A DNA stretch of 57,420 bases from Verrucomicrobiia bacterium (GCA_035629175.1 DASPIL010000080.1:1-57420); one strand, 5' to 3'. Shown: positions 25,023-34,662, counted from the stretch's first letter. Numbers and translations are program-made. Notes: generated by a model from the letters alone, not told the origin.

Positions 25023-26333
25023 GTGCAGAATCCCAATGCAACGGTTCAACCTTCCAGCGCGTGGAGCCAGATTCGCACGATTTACCGGTATGAACTTCGG
25101 GGGGCGTTGCGTGAGCGCACGATCGTAATCAACAGTATTCTCATCCCCATCTTTCTGTATCCGCTCATCATGTGGGCGGGGTTCACAGGGGTGATGTTCA
25201 TCCAGGGCCATTCGGACAGCACGAAGTCGCGCATCGCTGTCCTCAATGTCCCGCGCGAACATCCCGGCCTCCGTGCCCGTTTCGAGCGCGACCGCCGGAT
25301 TAATATCGTCCGCGATGCTTCTGCGACTCCTGACCAAATCCAGCGAGGGAACCTGGATGCGATCGTTGAGTTCGTTTCTCCCGAAGCCGAGCGGGCTGCG
25401 CTGCCCGGGAACTTCACGGCGAAAATCACCTTCAACGGATCCAAGGATCGAAGCAACAGCGCCCGACAACGCGTGGAAGGCGCGATCGAGAGGTATCGAC
25501 GCGACTGGGTTGCCCGCGAGGGCCGCAAGCTCGGGATCTCGGATGCCGAATGGGCCGGATTCAAGATGACGTCCCGGAACCTGGCTTCGGAAAAGCAGAT
25601 GGGAGGTTTTGTTCTTGGCATGCTCATACCCGTGTTGTTCGTGGTCATGGTCGCCGCGGGTTGCTTTTATCCCGCCATCGATTGCACCGCAGGAGAACGG
25701 GAGCGGAATACTTGGGAAACACTCATGTCCTCAGCGGCGAAGCGGGTTCACATCGTTGTGGCGAAATACCTGTATGTCACAACACTCGGCGGTTTGGCAG
25801 GTGCTTTGAATCTGGTGGCATTTGCGCTGACGTTGAAGCCGATGTTTGCGCCATTGCTGGCGCAGGCGGGTGTGACATTCAATTTTGCAGTTCCGCCTGC
25901 GGCGATTCCACTGCTCATTCTCGCGGCGGTGTTGCTGGCGGGGTTCGTCGCGGCGGGCATGATGATCTTCGCCTCCTTCGCACGGACGTTCAAGGAGGGC
26001 CAGGCGATGATCATGCCGTTCTATCTCCTCGTCATGCTTCCTCCGATTGTTTTGCAATCGCCCGGCATCCAGTTCACCACCACGCTTGCGTTGATACCCG
26101 TCGTCAATGTGGCGATGATGGTTCGGTCCGTGGTGACAGGAATCTACCCGTGGGTGCAAATTGGAATCACGATTGCAGTGTCACTGGCGATGATCGCGCT
26201 CTGCGTACGTCTCGCGGCGTTCATCCTGCGTTTTGAAGACGTCATGGCCGGAGCGTACAACGGAAGCATAAAACAGTTCTTCCGCGAGCGCTTGTTCGGC
26301 AAGGCAAAGAGCAGCGGCGGAATACAAACCTGA
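25023..26333 (+). CDS. ABC-2 type exporter permease (NatB-like)
   Basis: This is a permease of about 436 aa. One N-terminal membrane helix (VINSILIPIFLYPLIMWAGF) precedes a large outside domain (about 60-205), and then come five or six membrane helices. The hallmark cytoplasmic motif ERERNTWETLMSSAAKRVHI fits NatB/YhaP-type permeases, which export Na+, peptides or antibiotics with a separate ATPase. The start is uncertain: TTG 24987, GTG 25014 and GTG 25023 are all in frame and no ATG precedes the helix. The ATPase gene follows 16 bp later and a second permease after that, so it is one three-gene operon. The substrate cannot be told from sequence. Confidence 0.85.
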   Translation: MQNPNATVQPSSAWSQIRTIYRYELRGALRERTIVINSILIPIFLYPLIMWAGFTGVMFIQGHSDSTKSRIAVLNVPREHPGLRARFERDRRINIVRDASATPDQIQRGNLDAIVEFVSPEAERAALPGNFTAKITFNGSKDRSNSARQRVEGAIERYRRDWVAREGRKLGISDAEWAGFKMTSRNLASEKQMGGFVLGMLIPVLFVVMVAAGCFYPAIDCTAGERERNTWETLMSSAAKRVHIVVAKYLYVTTLGGLAGALNLVAFALTLKPMFAPLLAQAGVTFNFAVPPAAIPLLILAAVLLAGFVAAGMMIFASFARTFKEGQAMIMPFYLLVMLPPIVLQSPGIQFTTTLALIPVVNVAMMVRSVVTGIYPWVQIGITIAVSLAMIALCVRLAAFILRFEDVMAGAYNGSIKQFFRERLFGKAKSSGGIQT

Positions 26334-26349
26334 TAGCCATCGAAGATTT

Positions 26350-27126
26350 ATGGAGACGACAGTTCGCGTCGAGAACCTGAAAAAGATCTACTTCGAGGAA
26401 GGCCGTGGCGAGGTGCGGGCCGTCGATGGAATCAGCTTCAGCTGCCAGCCGGGTGAAATATTCGGCCTTCTGGGCGCGAACGGCGCTGGCAAGACGACGA
26501 CACTTCGAGTGCTTGCCACCATTCTCCAGCCGACTTCCGGAACCGCGGCGCTGATGGGCCATGACACCGTGCGCGAACCCGAATGGGTGCGGCGGAGCCT
26601 CGGATTTTATTCGGCGAGCACAGCGTTGTATCCACGGCTCACAGCGCGCGAGACGCTGGAATTTTTCGCCAGGATCAACGGTTATCCGACCCAGCGTGTT
26701 AAGGCGCGCGTGGATCACTTGATCGCACGCTTTGGAATTTCCGAGTACGCGGACGCGAGGGTGGATCGGCTTTCCCAGGGCATGAAGCAGAAGGTGTCGA
26801 TTGCACGGACGGTGGTGCACGACCCGCCGGTTGTGATTTTCGACGAGCCGACCGTTGGGTTGGACGTGCTGAATGCGATCGAAATGCAGAAGGTCATTGC
26901 GGAGTTTCGCACGGAAGGTAAGACCATTCTCTTTTCCACCCACATCATGAGCGAAGCCGAGCGTTTATGTGATCGGATCGCGATTGTGCATCGGGGAAAA
27001 ATTCACGCGTCCGACACGCTGCCGGCGCTTCGCAGCGCCAGCGGCAAGCATTATCTCGAGGACATCTTTGTTCATTTCGTCGAGCGCGCCAACGCAGGGT
27101 CCCTGCCTCTTCTTGAGGTTCCATGA
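26350..27126 (+). CDS. ABC transporter ATP-binding protein (NatA-like)
   Basis: This 258-aa cytoplasmic ATPase drives the exporter formed with the permeases on both sides. Walker A is GANGAGKTT (42-50), the signature LSQGMKQK (141-148), Walker B VVIFDE (161-166) and the switch His H198. The order and spacing are canonical. The C-terminal extension lacks a regulatory domain. The gene overlaps the next permease by 4 bases (ATGA), which implies translational coupling. It belongs to the NatA/CcmA-like class that handles Na+ or drug export; bidirectional substrate claims would be inference. Confidence 0.93.
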   Translation: METTVRVENLKKIYFEEGRGEVRAVDGISFSCQPGEIFGLLGANGAGKTTTLRVLATILQPTSGTAALMGHDTVREPEWVRRSLGFYSASTALYPRLTARETLEFFARINGYPTQRVKARVDHLIARFGISEYADARVDRLSQGMKQKVSIARTVVHDPPVVIFDEPTVGLDVLNAIEMQKVIAEFRTEGKTILFSTHIMSEAERLCDRIAIVHRGKIHASDTLPALRSASGKHYLEDIFVHFVERANAGSLPLLEVP

Positions 27127-29153
27127 ATGTGCGGGTTTCCACGGTCTGGATCCTGTTCCGCCATGAACTGCGCATGATCCTGCGGGACAGGCGCACGCTC
27201 ATCACGGCGGTCATCGTGCCGATGCTGGTCACGCCGCTCGTGCTGGCATCCTCGTCATGGACACGCAAGCAACGCGAGGCGGTCCTGCAGAGCACCACAT
27301 ATAAGTATGCTGTCGCGGGTGAAGCGCGCGACCAGATCCGCGAGTGGATCACGACTGCGATCGAACAGCGTGACCTAAAGGCTGGAACGAACGGCGCCGG
27401 GTTGTTGCGCCTGGAGGAAGAGACTGCGATCACCAATGCCGTCGAGGCGCTGCACGCCGCCACGATTCATTTTTTTGTGGAGGGTGTCCGCGAGGTGAAG
27501 ACCAATTCGACCGGAGAAGTAACGCCGGAACCGTTGCCGACACTGCGGTTTGTCTATCGTGGTGACCGCGACGATTCGCTCAAGGGACAGCAGGAACTCG
27601 AGGAACAACTGGAGCGAATGCGCAAGCGCGGCCGCGAGGACCTGCTTCGCGAAAGGGGATTTCCAGTCCGTGTGGAACAGGTGGCGGTTGTAGAACCCGT
27701 GGATCTCGCATCGAAGGCCCAAGTGGCCGGGCGCACGCTGGGCAAGATGATCTCGCTCTTTTTGCTGGTCCTGGTTTTCAGTGGCGGGGCTGTGGTGGCG
27801 AATGACCTCCTCGCGGGAGAAAAGGAGCGTGGCACGCTGGAAACCCTGCTGACGAGCAGCGCTTCCCGGACCGACATTATAGCTTCGAAACAGTTGGTGA
27901 TCTTCGCCATCGCGACCTTCATCACCATCATGCAGGTGATGAACCTGCTCGTGTACGTGGGTTTCAAGGTCATCCCCGTTTCAGCGAATCTGTCTGCCGC
28001 GGTGACGCCAGCTGTTGCCTTGCTGTTACTGGCGTTGTTCCTGCCCATGACCGGGCTCGTTGCGGGGCTTTTGTTGCTGGGATCGGGCTACGCCAAGACG
28101 TACAAGGAGGCGCAGTTGTACTTTCTTCCGATGCTGGTGATCTGCGTTCTCCCGGCGCTCGCCCCGATTTTTCCAGACCTTCCGTTGCGGTCGCTCGTTG
28201 TCTTGATTCCGATTGCGAACGTTGGTGTCGCGGCGAAGGAGATCCTTGTCGGCGTGTTCGACTGGCCGATGATTGCGCTGGCGTGGATCGTGACGGCCGG
28301 GACAGGACTGTGGGTTACGCGGATCACGATCTCGTTGTTGTCCGCAGAGCGATTGATGAATGCGGGGGGCGGTCAACTCTCGCCGACCGACGGCGCGGGG
28401 CGGTTCAGCCGGCATGTGGTTGCGTGGTTCGCGACGTTGTGGGCGGTGCTCTGGGTCGTGAACAGTTACACGGCGCGCGCGGACATTCGGGTGCAATTGC
28501 TGGTCAACCTGGTGGGACTTTTCCTGGGCGCTTCACTGCTGATCCTTTGGCGCTATCCACTCAATTGGGGCGAGATGCTGGCGTGGCGCGGTCCGAAACC
28601 GCTTGTCTGGCTGGGCGTGGTGTGTGCGATTCCGGGTGGCGTGCTGACTGCGAGTGGGCTGGCGCGACTGGCGAGCCAGTTTGTGCCAGTGTCGGAGGAG
28701 ATGCTTGAGGAGTTCTCCCGCACATTGATTCCAGAAGGCATCACGACAGCGGAACTGTTGTTCTTCCTGGCAGTGCTGCCCGGGTTTTGCGAGGAGTTCG
28801 CATTTCGTGGATTGCTGCTCCACGGTTTGCGTCGCCGGTTTCATCCCGTGGCTCTCGTGGTTGTTGTCGGGTTGGTGTTCGGGATCTTTCACTTCGCGCT
28901 GTTCCGTTTCGCGGGCACCGCATTTCTGGGAATGCTGCTCGCGGCCGTGACCTTGATCACGGGTTCGATTTTCCCAGCAATGGTGTGGCATGCGGGAAAT
29001 AATGCGCTGGGCGTGATCGCGTCGCAGGCGGAAGTGCCGGTCGCCGAGCTGGACGGATGGATGTATGGGGCGGGGGTTGTGCTGCTTGCGGTGGCGTTCT
29101 GGATTTTCTGGCGCGAGCGCCAGCCGGCCGCGGGATTGCGGTGGAGGCGATGA
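27123..29153 (+). CDS. ABC-2 permease fused to CPBP intramembrane protease domain
   Basis: This 676-aa membrane protein has two parts. Residues 1 to about 410 are a NatB-like permease: one helix (ITAVIVPMLVTPLVLASSSW), an outside domain, the motif EKERGTLETLLTSSASR, and a helical bundle. Residues about 440-670 are a CPBP (Abi/Rce1-like) protease domain. Its glutamates are E557/E558 and R562 in CEEFAFRG, its histidines H590 (GIFHFALFR) and H623, with N627 in HAGNNAL, all as in the metal-dependent intramembrane glutamate proteases. The fusion suggests that export is linked to proteolytic maturation, for example of a peptide or prenylated substrate. The start overlaps the ATPase stop. Both active parts look intact. 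Confidence 0.9.
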   Translation: MNVRVSTVWILFRHELRMILRDRRTLITAVIVPMLVTPLVLASSSWTRKQREAVLQSTTYKYAVAGEARDQIREWITTAIEQRDLKAGTNGAGLLRLEEETAITNAVEALHAATIHFFVEGVREVKTNSTGEVTPEPLPTLRFVYRGDRDDSLKGQQELEEQLERMRKRGREDLLRERGFPVRVEQVAVVEPVDLASKAQVAGRTLGKMISLFLLVLVFSGGAVVANDLLAGEKERGTLETLLTSSASRTDIIASKQLVIFAIATFITIMQVMNLLVYVGFKVIPVSANLSAAVTPAVALLLLALFLPMTGLVAGLLLLGSGYAKTYKEAQLYFLPMLVICVLPALAPIFPDLPLRSLVVLIPIANVGVAAKEILVGVFDWPMIALAWIVTAGTGLWVTRITISLLSAERLMNAGGGQLSPTDGAGRFSRHVVAWFATLWAVLWVVNSYTARADIRVQLLVNLVGLFLGASLLILWRYPLNWGEMLAWRGPKPLVWLGVVCAIPGGVLTASGLARLASQFVPVSEEMLEEFSRTLIPEGITTAELLFFLAVLPGFCEEFAFRGLLLHGLRRRFHPVALVVVVGLVFGIFHFALFRFAGTAFLGMLLAAVTLITGSIFPAMVWHAGNNALGVIASQAEVPVAELDGWMYGAGVVLLAVAFWIFWRERQPAAGLRWRR

Positions 29154-29418
29154 GCTTGTTGCCTTTGACGTAAACATGTTGCGCCGCTGTCGCAATATCT
29201 GGCGAACGTCAGCTCCGGACGAGCGTCCTGCTTACACAAACGAAGACACAATCGCCGACCTCGATAGGAGCGGCGTGAAATTGTTTCGAACCTAATTCCG
29301 GGCTGGGACCGGAGCTCACGAATTGTTTTGAGACGCGGCTCAAACGATCCGCTGGATTCCTCGAAGATTCATGCTACAGTCTCAGCCGCTTTGCGCTCGG
29401 TGGCGCGCGCGATACAAC

Positions 29419-30246
29419 ATGACTCAATTTGAAGCCAGGTTCAGCGGCATCGGCCGCTTGTTCGGAAGCGACGGCGCACAGCGCCTTCGCGATGCCCACG
29501 TGTGTGTCATCGGAATCGGCGGCGTGGGTTCATGGGCCGTTGAAGCGCTCGCACGGTCAGGCGTCGGACAGCTCACTCTCGTGGACCTTGACGACGTCTG
29601 CATCAGCAACGTCAACCGCCAACTGCACGCACTCACGGGGACCTTTGGCAAACCCAAGGTCGAGGTGATGGCCGAGCGAGCGCGGCTGATCCAACCGGAC
29701 TGCCAGGTCAACGCGCGACAGGAATTTTTTCTGCAATCCAACGCCGATTCCATTCTCAACACGCGATTCGATTATGTCTTCGATGCGATCGACCGCGTCT
29801 CGATGAAGGCGCTGCTGATCGCATCGTGTGTTCAGCGGGGAATTCCGATCATCACCGCAGGTGGCGCGGGCGGGCGTCGCAATCCCGCAGCCATCGAAGT
29901 TTCCGACCTCGCGTTCTCTTGCAATGACCGTTTGCTGAAACACGTGAGAAAGGAACTGCGTTCCAAGCACAGCTTTACTCAGGCCGACAAGCCGTTCGGC
30001 GTGAAGTGTGTTTTCTCCCGGGAACCTGTCGTCTTTGCACAGGCGGACGGTTCGGTCTCCTGCGAGCGCGGCGATACCACGGATTTCCGAATCGATTGCA
30101 GCACTGGATTTGGAACCGCCAGTTTCGTGACGGGAACATTCGGACTCATTGCGGCCGGCCAAATCGTCGAGCACCTGGCGTCAACAGAGGCTGCAGTTAT
30201 GCAGCGTGTCGAAACAGGATGCGATGCTTCCCGGCCTAGCGCTTGA
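29419..30246 (+). CDS. tcdA: tRNA threonylcarbamoyladenosine dehydratase (TcdA/CsdL)
   Basis: This ThiF/E1-like enzyme of about 275 aa uses ATP to cyclise t6A37 of tRNAs to ct6A, which improves decoding of ANN codons. Visible features are the nucleotide-binding loop GIGGVGSWAVEAL, the acidic VDLDDVCISNVNRQ with the Arg finger, and DAIDRVSMKALLI. Length is like that of the E. coli protein. The ATG at 29419 begins TQFEARFSGIGRLFGSDG, the usual N terminus; an ATG at 29371 would add 16 odd residues. It converges on the TatD-like gene, overlapping its end by 11 bases. CsdE/CsdA partners are not in the window. Confidence 0.93.
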   Translation: MTQFEARFSGIGRLFGSDGAQRLRDAHVCVIGIGGVGSWAVEALARSGVGQLTLVDLDDVCISNVNRQLHALTGTFGKPKVEVMAERARLIQPDCQVNARQEFFLQSNADSILNTRFDYVFDAIDRVSMKALLIASCVQRGIPIITAGGAGGRRNPAAIEVSDLAFSCNDRLLKHVRKELRSKHSFTQADKPFGVKCVFSREPVVFAQADGSVSCERGDTTDFRIDCSTGFGTASFVTGTFGLIAAGQIVEHLASTEAAVMQRVETGCDASRPSA

Positions 30247-31060
30247 TCAACGTCGCGAAGGCGCGCTGAAAGTTTTCGTGAACCTGCTGCGCGAGTTGCT
30301 CGAGCGGTTCTTCCAGCAACTCGGCTGCGAACGCATAAACAGCGCGCAGGTTGGCGGGATGGTTCAGGGGTTTACCGTTCGAACCCGGGGGAAGAGGAAA
30401 TTCAATGCGCGCTTCGGGGAGGCATTGGTCGGGGGCATCGGTTTCAACCAGCAATCGATCCGGCGGAATGTGGCGGAAAGTCTCGCGCTGCCGTTCTTTT
30501 CGTTCGTGCGCAAAATATCCTGGCAGCGAAAAATACCCGCCAAGATCCGCGAGCTGCCCAATCATCTCCCTTGGTCCGCCAAAGGAATGGAGAACGAACC
30601 CGCAGGCCGGCCGCGGCTCGCGCTTTAGAATTTCCAGCAGCCTGCCCCAGGCCTGCAGGCAATGAATGCTCACGGGCAGGTTGCGCTCCGATGCCATGCG
30701 CAGCTGCCAGACAAATACCTCCTCCTGCAGTGGCAGATCGTGATCCCGAATCCATTTGTCCAAACCAATTTCCCCAATCGCTGCAGGGACCGAATCCACC
30801 AAGCCTGTCAGCGTCTGCTTCCAGTGCTCGCTGCGTTCGCGCACATACCACGGGTGATATCCAAACGACGGGATGACCTGCGGAACACGGCGGGCGAGTT
30901 CCCGGACCTGCGGCCAGTCCTCCTCGCAGGAGCCATTCACGACCATCCACTCCACGTTGGCGCGCGGAAGTTCCTGAAGGATCGATTCAAGGTGCGGCCC
31001 GAGGCGCTCGTCCTGCAGGTGGTTGTGGGCGTCGCAAAGACGCAACGTCGAAACGCTCAC
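30236..31060 (-). CDS. TatD-family metal-dependent hydrolase/DNase
   Basis: This 274-aa TIM-barrel enzyme belongs to the TatD family of metal-dependent DNases. Metal ligands are H12 and H14 (DAHNHLQ), E97 (GEIGLD), H133 (SIHCLQAW), H158 (LHSFGG) and D208 (VETDAP). The GTG at 31060 is chosen because it gives the usual start next to RLCDAHNHL and overlaps the TGA of the small upstream gene by 4 bases (GTGA); a longer in-frame start at 31150 would overlap that gene widely. The family acts in DNA turnover or repair. The variant sequence around the third box (CLQAWGRLLEIL) is typical of a verrucomicrobial or bacteroidal branch. Confidence 0.88.
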   Translation of the reverse strand: MSVSTLRLCDAHNHLQDERLGPHLESILQELPRANVEWMVVNGSCEEDWPQVRELARRVPQVIPSFGYHPWYVRERSEHWKQTLTGLVDSVPAAIGEIGLDKWIRDHDLPLQEEVFVWQLRMASERNLPVSIHCLQAWGRLLEILKREPRPACGFVLHSFGGPREMIGQLADLGGYFSLPGYFAHERKERQRETFRHIPPDRLLVETDAPDQCLPEARIEFPLPPGSNGKPLNHPANLRAVYAFAAELLEEPLEQLAQQVHENFQRAFATLIKR

Positions 31061-31275
31061 GGCCGGGAGGAAATCCAGAGGGAATGGAGAGGCGCAAGTT
31101 TCCTGAGCTCCGCGCGAATTTCGGTCCAGATGCGATACTCGAGAATGCACCGCCGGAAAATTCCCGCTGCCGCGACCTGTGCCGCGAATTTTTCACGAAC
31201 CTGGTGTTCGATGCGATCGTATTCTGCCCGCTTCCTGCGTTCAGCGCCATCGGCAACGATTCGGTTCTGTGGCAT
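31057..31275 (-). CDS. Small helical protein coupled to TatD
   Basis: This is a 72-aa protein with strongly helical, charged sequence (RRKRAEYDRIEHQVREKF, CILEYRIWTEIRAELRK), probably a short coiled coil. I do not recognise it. The composition is protein-like. The stop TGA overlaps the GTG of the TatD gene, the kind of overlap seen in true coupled genes, which supports both starts. An ATG at 31275 with weak AGAG upstream is the likely start. It could assist the nuclease, but that rests only on position. Confidence 0.6.
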   Translation of the reverse strand: MPQNRIVADGAERRKRAEYDRIEHQVREKFAAQVAAAGIFRRCILEYRIWTEIRAELRKLAPLHSLWISSRP

Positions 31276-31427
31276 GAGGTCACTCTATCGCGCGGCCAAG
31301 CCTTGTCCAGCCGGCTCCTATCCTCATCAAGGATGATGCGGGATAGTCGCGGGTGCATTTAAGATATTGGCGGATCGATCCTCGCCGTCTTGAATAGCTC
31401 GCATCAACCGTGAACATCTGCCCGCAC

Positions 31428-33824
31428 ATGGTTTCATTTTTTTCTATCGTCGCTTCGCGCCAAACCGTCGTTCGCCTCGCAGCGTTGCTTTCCGCTGGAC
31501 TGGCAATTGTTCAATCGCCGCTGCAAGGCGCGGAATCACCACAATCCCGCAATCGCGGCGGCGGGCCCGACCGCGGAGTCTACAAGGCCCGCATCGAGCC
31601 ACATTGGTTCGGCGACAATTCAAAATTCTGGTATCGAAACGATCTGAGTGGCGGTGCCCGCGAATTCATCCTTGTAGCTGCCGCCACTGGCACGCGTCAG
31701 GCGGCATTTGATCATGCGCGGCTTGCCGAATCCCTGTCTCGGGCTGCGGGCGAATCATTTTCCGGGGACCGTCTGCCGTTCTCGGAAATCGAATTCGCCA
31801 ATTCCGGCGCGAGTGTTCGATTCAATGCCGCGGGGAAGCAGTGGAAATGCGATTTGAGCTCTTACCGCTGTGAAGTTGTGACCAACGACGCGCAAGCTGC
31901 GTTGCACCACAATGTGACGGCCACCCCGATGCTTGCTGCGGCGGAAGCCCATCCTGAAATGAATCCGCAGGAGGACGACGATGAACGACCGAGGCGGGGC
32001 GCGGAAAGCGGCCGCCGCGCGGGGCGTGCGGTCACGTCTCCCGATGGCAAGTGGTCGGCAAGCGTGCGCGAATTCAATGTTGTCCTCCGTGAGCAGGCCA
32101 ATGGAATGGAGACGGTCCTCACGAGCGATGGAGTCGAGACCAATTATTACATGCAGCTCGAATGGTCGCCTGATTCCAAATCGCTCGTGGCATGGCAATT
32201 GGAACCTGGCGACCAGAAGGAGGTGTACCTGGTGCAATCCTCTCCACCGAGCGGCGGTCGCGCTGTGTTGCGGAAGCGGCCGTATGCGCTGCCGGGTGAC
32301 CGCTTCAGCCGATATGCAGTCAACTTTTTCGACGTGGCTGCGCGAAAACGGACTGCCCCCGCAGTGGACCGTTTCGAGCACCAGTGGGAACGTCCCCGCG
32401 TGCGCTGGCATCCCGATCAACGGCGGTTCGCGTATCAACAAGTTGATCGTGGACATCGGCGCCTTCGCGTGATCGAGGTTCATTGCGATACCGGATCCGC
32501 GCGCAACATCATTGATGAAAAGTCGGAGACGTTTATCTGGACCGCCCACACGGAGAGTCTGAATCTCCGTTACGTCAACTGGCTCGAAAAGTCCGACGAG
32601 ATCGTTTACGTGTCGGAAAAGGACGGGTGGCGCCATATGTATCTTGTGGACGCCGCCACTGGGCAGATTCGAAACCCAATCACACAAGGGGAATGGGTGG
32701 TTCGCGGCATCGACCGTATTGATGAAGAGAAGCGACAGATCTGGTTTCGTGGGGCGGGCAGGAATCGAGGCGAGGATCCTTACTTCATCCATCATTATCG
32801 TGTGGACTTCGATGGCTCCGGCCTTGTCGCGCTCACGGAAGGCAACGGCACGCACGCGGTTCAATTCTCGCCAGATCGCCAGTTCGTCATCGACACCTAC
32901 AGCCGTGTGGACATGCCGCCTGTGCATGAACTCCGCCGCTCTGCCGACGGCGTGAAGGTAGTGGAACTTGAACGCGCTGACATCAGGGAGCTGAAAGAAT
33001 CGGGATGGGAGGCTCCCGAGGTTTTTGTGGCGAAGGGCCGCGACGGGACGACCGACATCTGGGGCATCATTTGCCGCCCGCGCGCGTTCGACGCACAGAA
33101 GAAGCATCCCGTCCTGGAGCAAATATACGCGGGCCCGCAGAGCGCGTATGTGCCGAAGTCCTTCAGCGCGCAGCGCCGATTCTCCGCAATGACTGACATG
33201 GGATTCATCGTGGTGCAGATGGATGGCATGGGAACGGCGTTTCGTTCCAAGGCGTTTCACGATGTCTGCTACAAGAATCTTAAGGACGCAGGTTTTGCGG
33301 ATCGCATCCTCTGGCATAAAGCGGCGGCGGCCAAGTATCCGTATTATGACATTGATCGCGTTGGCGTGTATGGAACGTCGGCGGGGGGCCAGAATGCAGG
33401 CGGCGCAGTGTTGTTCCATCCTGAATTCTACAAGGCAGCGGTTGCGAACTGCGGCTGCCACGACAACCGCATGGACAAGGCATCATGGAACGAGCAGTGG
33501 ATGGGTTACCCGGTCGGGCCGCAATACTCCGAGTCGTCAAACATCGACAACGCGGGCAAGCTCGGCGGTGCGCTGTTCCTCGTGGTGGGCGAGATGGACA
33601 GCAATGTTCCGCCGGAATCGACGCTTCGATTTGCCGACGCCCTGATTGCGGCGGGAAAAGATTTCGATATGCTGGTCGTGCCGGGCGCGGAGCATGGGAC
33701 TGGCGGCCGTTACGGCTCCTACGTTCAGCGGCGCACGCGCGAATTTTTCGCGCGCCACCTGTTGAATACGAGCGGCGGCGTGGCGGGCTCGACCACTCGG
33801 GCGCAGGCCAGCCAGCGTAACTAA
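31428..33824 (+). CDS. Secreted dipeptidyl-peptidase-IV-like serine peptidase
   Basis: This is a prolyl-oligopeptidase-superfamily enzyme of about 798 aa. A signal peptide (VVRLAALLSAGLAIVQSPLQGAES) is followed by a beta-propeller-type N-terminal region (to about 540), with DPP-IV motifs such as LEWSPDSKSLVAW and EKDGWRHMYLVD. The C-terminal alpha/beta-hydrolase domain has the catalytic triad S651 ([10 protein letters not shown]), D724 (GEMDSN) and H756 (GAEHGTG). It removes dipeptides from peptide N termini, probably after Pro or Ala, in the periplasm or outside. An in-frame GTG at 31410 is an alternative start. A close paralogue lies at 34833, and a DUF885 peptidase and a peptide transporter follow. 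The stretch near 190-200 (EDDDERPRRGAESGRRAGR) is an unusual charged linker where the paralogue carries its VHL domain. Confidence 0.92.
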   Translation: MVSFFSIVASRQTVVRLAALLSAGLAIVQSPLQGAESPQSRNRGGGPDRGVYKARIEPHWFGDNSKFWYRNDLSGGAREFILVAAATGTRQAAFDHARLAESLSRAAGESFSGDRLPFSEIEFANSGASVRFNAAGKQWKCDLSSYRCEVVTNDAQAALHHNVTATPMLAAAEAHPEMNPQEDDDERPRRGAESGRRAGRAVTSPDGKWSASVREFNVVLREQANGMETVLTSDGVETNYYMQLEWSPDSKSLVAWQLEPGDQKEVYLVQSSPPSGGRAVLRKRPYALPGDRFSRYAVNFFDVAARKRTAPAVDRFEHQWERPRVRWHPDQRRFAYQQVDRGHRRLRVIEVHCDTGSARNIIDEKSETFIWTAHTESLNLRYVNWLEKSDEIVYVSEKDGWRHMYLVDAATGQIRNPITQGEWVVRGIDRIDEEKRQIWFRGAGRNRGEDPYFIHHYRVDFDGSGLVALTEGNGTHAVQFSPDRQFVIDTYSRVDMPPVHELRRSADGVKVVELERADIRELKESGWEAPEVFVAKGRDGTTDIWGIICRPRAFDAQKKHPVLEQIYAGPQSAYVPKSFSAQRRFSAMTDMGFIVVQMDGMGTAFRSKAFHDVCYKNLKDAGFADRILWHKAAAAKYPYYDIDRVGVYGTSAGGQNAGGAVLFHPEFYKAAVANCGCHDNRMDKASWNEQWMGYPVGPQYSESSNIDNAGKLGGALFLVVGEMDSNVPPESTLRFADALIAAGKDFDMLVVPGAEHGTGGRYGSYVQRRTREFFARHLLNTSGGVAGSTTRAQASQRN

Positions 33825-33933
33825 TGCCATGTTTAAAGCGTCTCCGGCTTTGTGCCTCGTTTGCGGTCCACCCCGCGGATGAGGCGTTTCACATGTGGTT
33901 AAACAGACGCAGCACGACGTAAACATCCAACCT

Positions 33934-34662
33934 ATGAAAACACGCATTCTATTCGGAGCAATGGCGCTGATTGCCAGTTCGGTTCTGGCAGCTGATTCCG
34001 GCGCGAAGGACGAGATAAAAGCCGCCGCCAAAAAGCTTGGCGACAATTATTCCTGGAAGACGACGATTGAAAACGCCGGCGGCGGCGGCGGTGGCGGACG
34101 GGGCCTGGGCGGACCTGCGGAAGGCAAGACGGCCGGTGGAACCACGTGGCTGTCACTTGCCCGTCGCGATACCACCACGGACGCCTATATGACGGGAATG
34201 GACAAGGGTGCAATCAAGACGGATGAAGGCTGGCGATCCTTATCCGAATTGACGCAGGATGCAGGCGGCGGCGGCGGTGGATTCAATCCAACGGCATGGC
34301 TCGCGCGCACCGTTCGGAATTACAAGGCTCCCGCCACGCAAGCTGCGGAACTTGCCGAACAGACCAAAGCGTTGACCAAGGAAGGTGATGCGTATTCTGG
34401 CGAGCTGACAGAGGAAGGCGCAAAGGCTTTGCTGTCGTTTCGCGGTGGTGGCGGCCAGGGGCCCACGGTTCAGAACGCCAAGGGAACGGTGAAGTATTGG
34501 GTCGCTGACGGAAAAATTACCAAGTACCAGTACAACGTGAAGGGGACCATTTCCTTCAATGACAACGACCGTGAAGTCGATCGCACAATCACGACAGAGA
34601 TCAAAGAAGTAGGCACCACGAAGGTCGAAGTGCCGGCAGACGCGAAAGCGAAGATGTCCTAG
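33934..34662 (+). CDS. Secreted Gly-rich protein of unknown function
   Basis: This is a 242-aa exported protein. A signal peptide (MKTRILFGAMALIASSVLAAD) is followed by alternating folded and glycine-rich segments (GGGGGGGRGLGG, GGGGGGF, FRGGGGQG). The C-terminal part (GTVKYWVADGKITKYQYNVK, then DREVDRTITTEIKEVGTTKVEV) looks like a small beta-sheet domain, reminiscent of periplasmic lipid-binding or LolA-like folds, but the family is not recognised. The start is the ATG at 33934; a GTG at 33895 would add 13 residues before the signal. It lies between the two DPP-IV genes and ends at a strong terminator. Its role in peptide breakdown is unknown. Confidence 0.7.
   Translation: MKTRILFGAMALIASSVLAADSGAKDEIKAAAKKLGDNYSWKTTIENAGGGGGGGRGLGGPAEGKTAGGTTWLSLARRDTTTDAYMTGMDKGAIKTDEGWRSLSELTQDAGGGGGGFNPTAWLARTVRNYKAPATQAAELAEQTKALTKEGDAYSGELTEEGAKALLSFRGGGGQGPTVQNAKGTVKYWVADGKITKYQYNVKGTISFNDNDREVDRTITTEIKEVGTTKVEVPADAKAKMS

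Noticed and set aside
29176-29295. 39-codon open frame after the CPBP fusion gene
   Set aside because: No ribosome binding site and no support beyond being open.
31755-33461. 568-codon open frame opposite the first DPP-IV gene
   Set aside because: Shadow caused by high GC at third positions; no motif, and the plus strand has the full catalytic triad.
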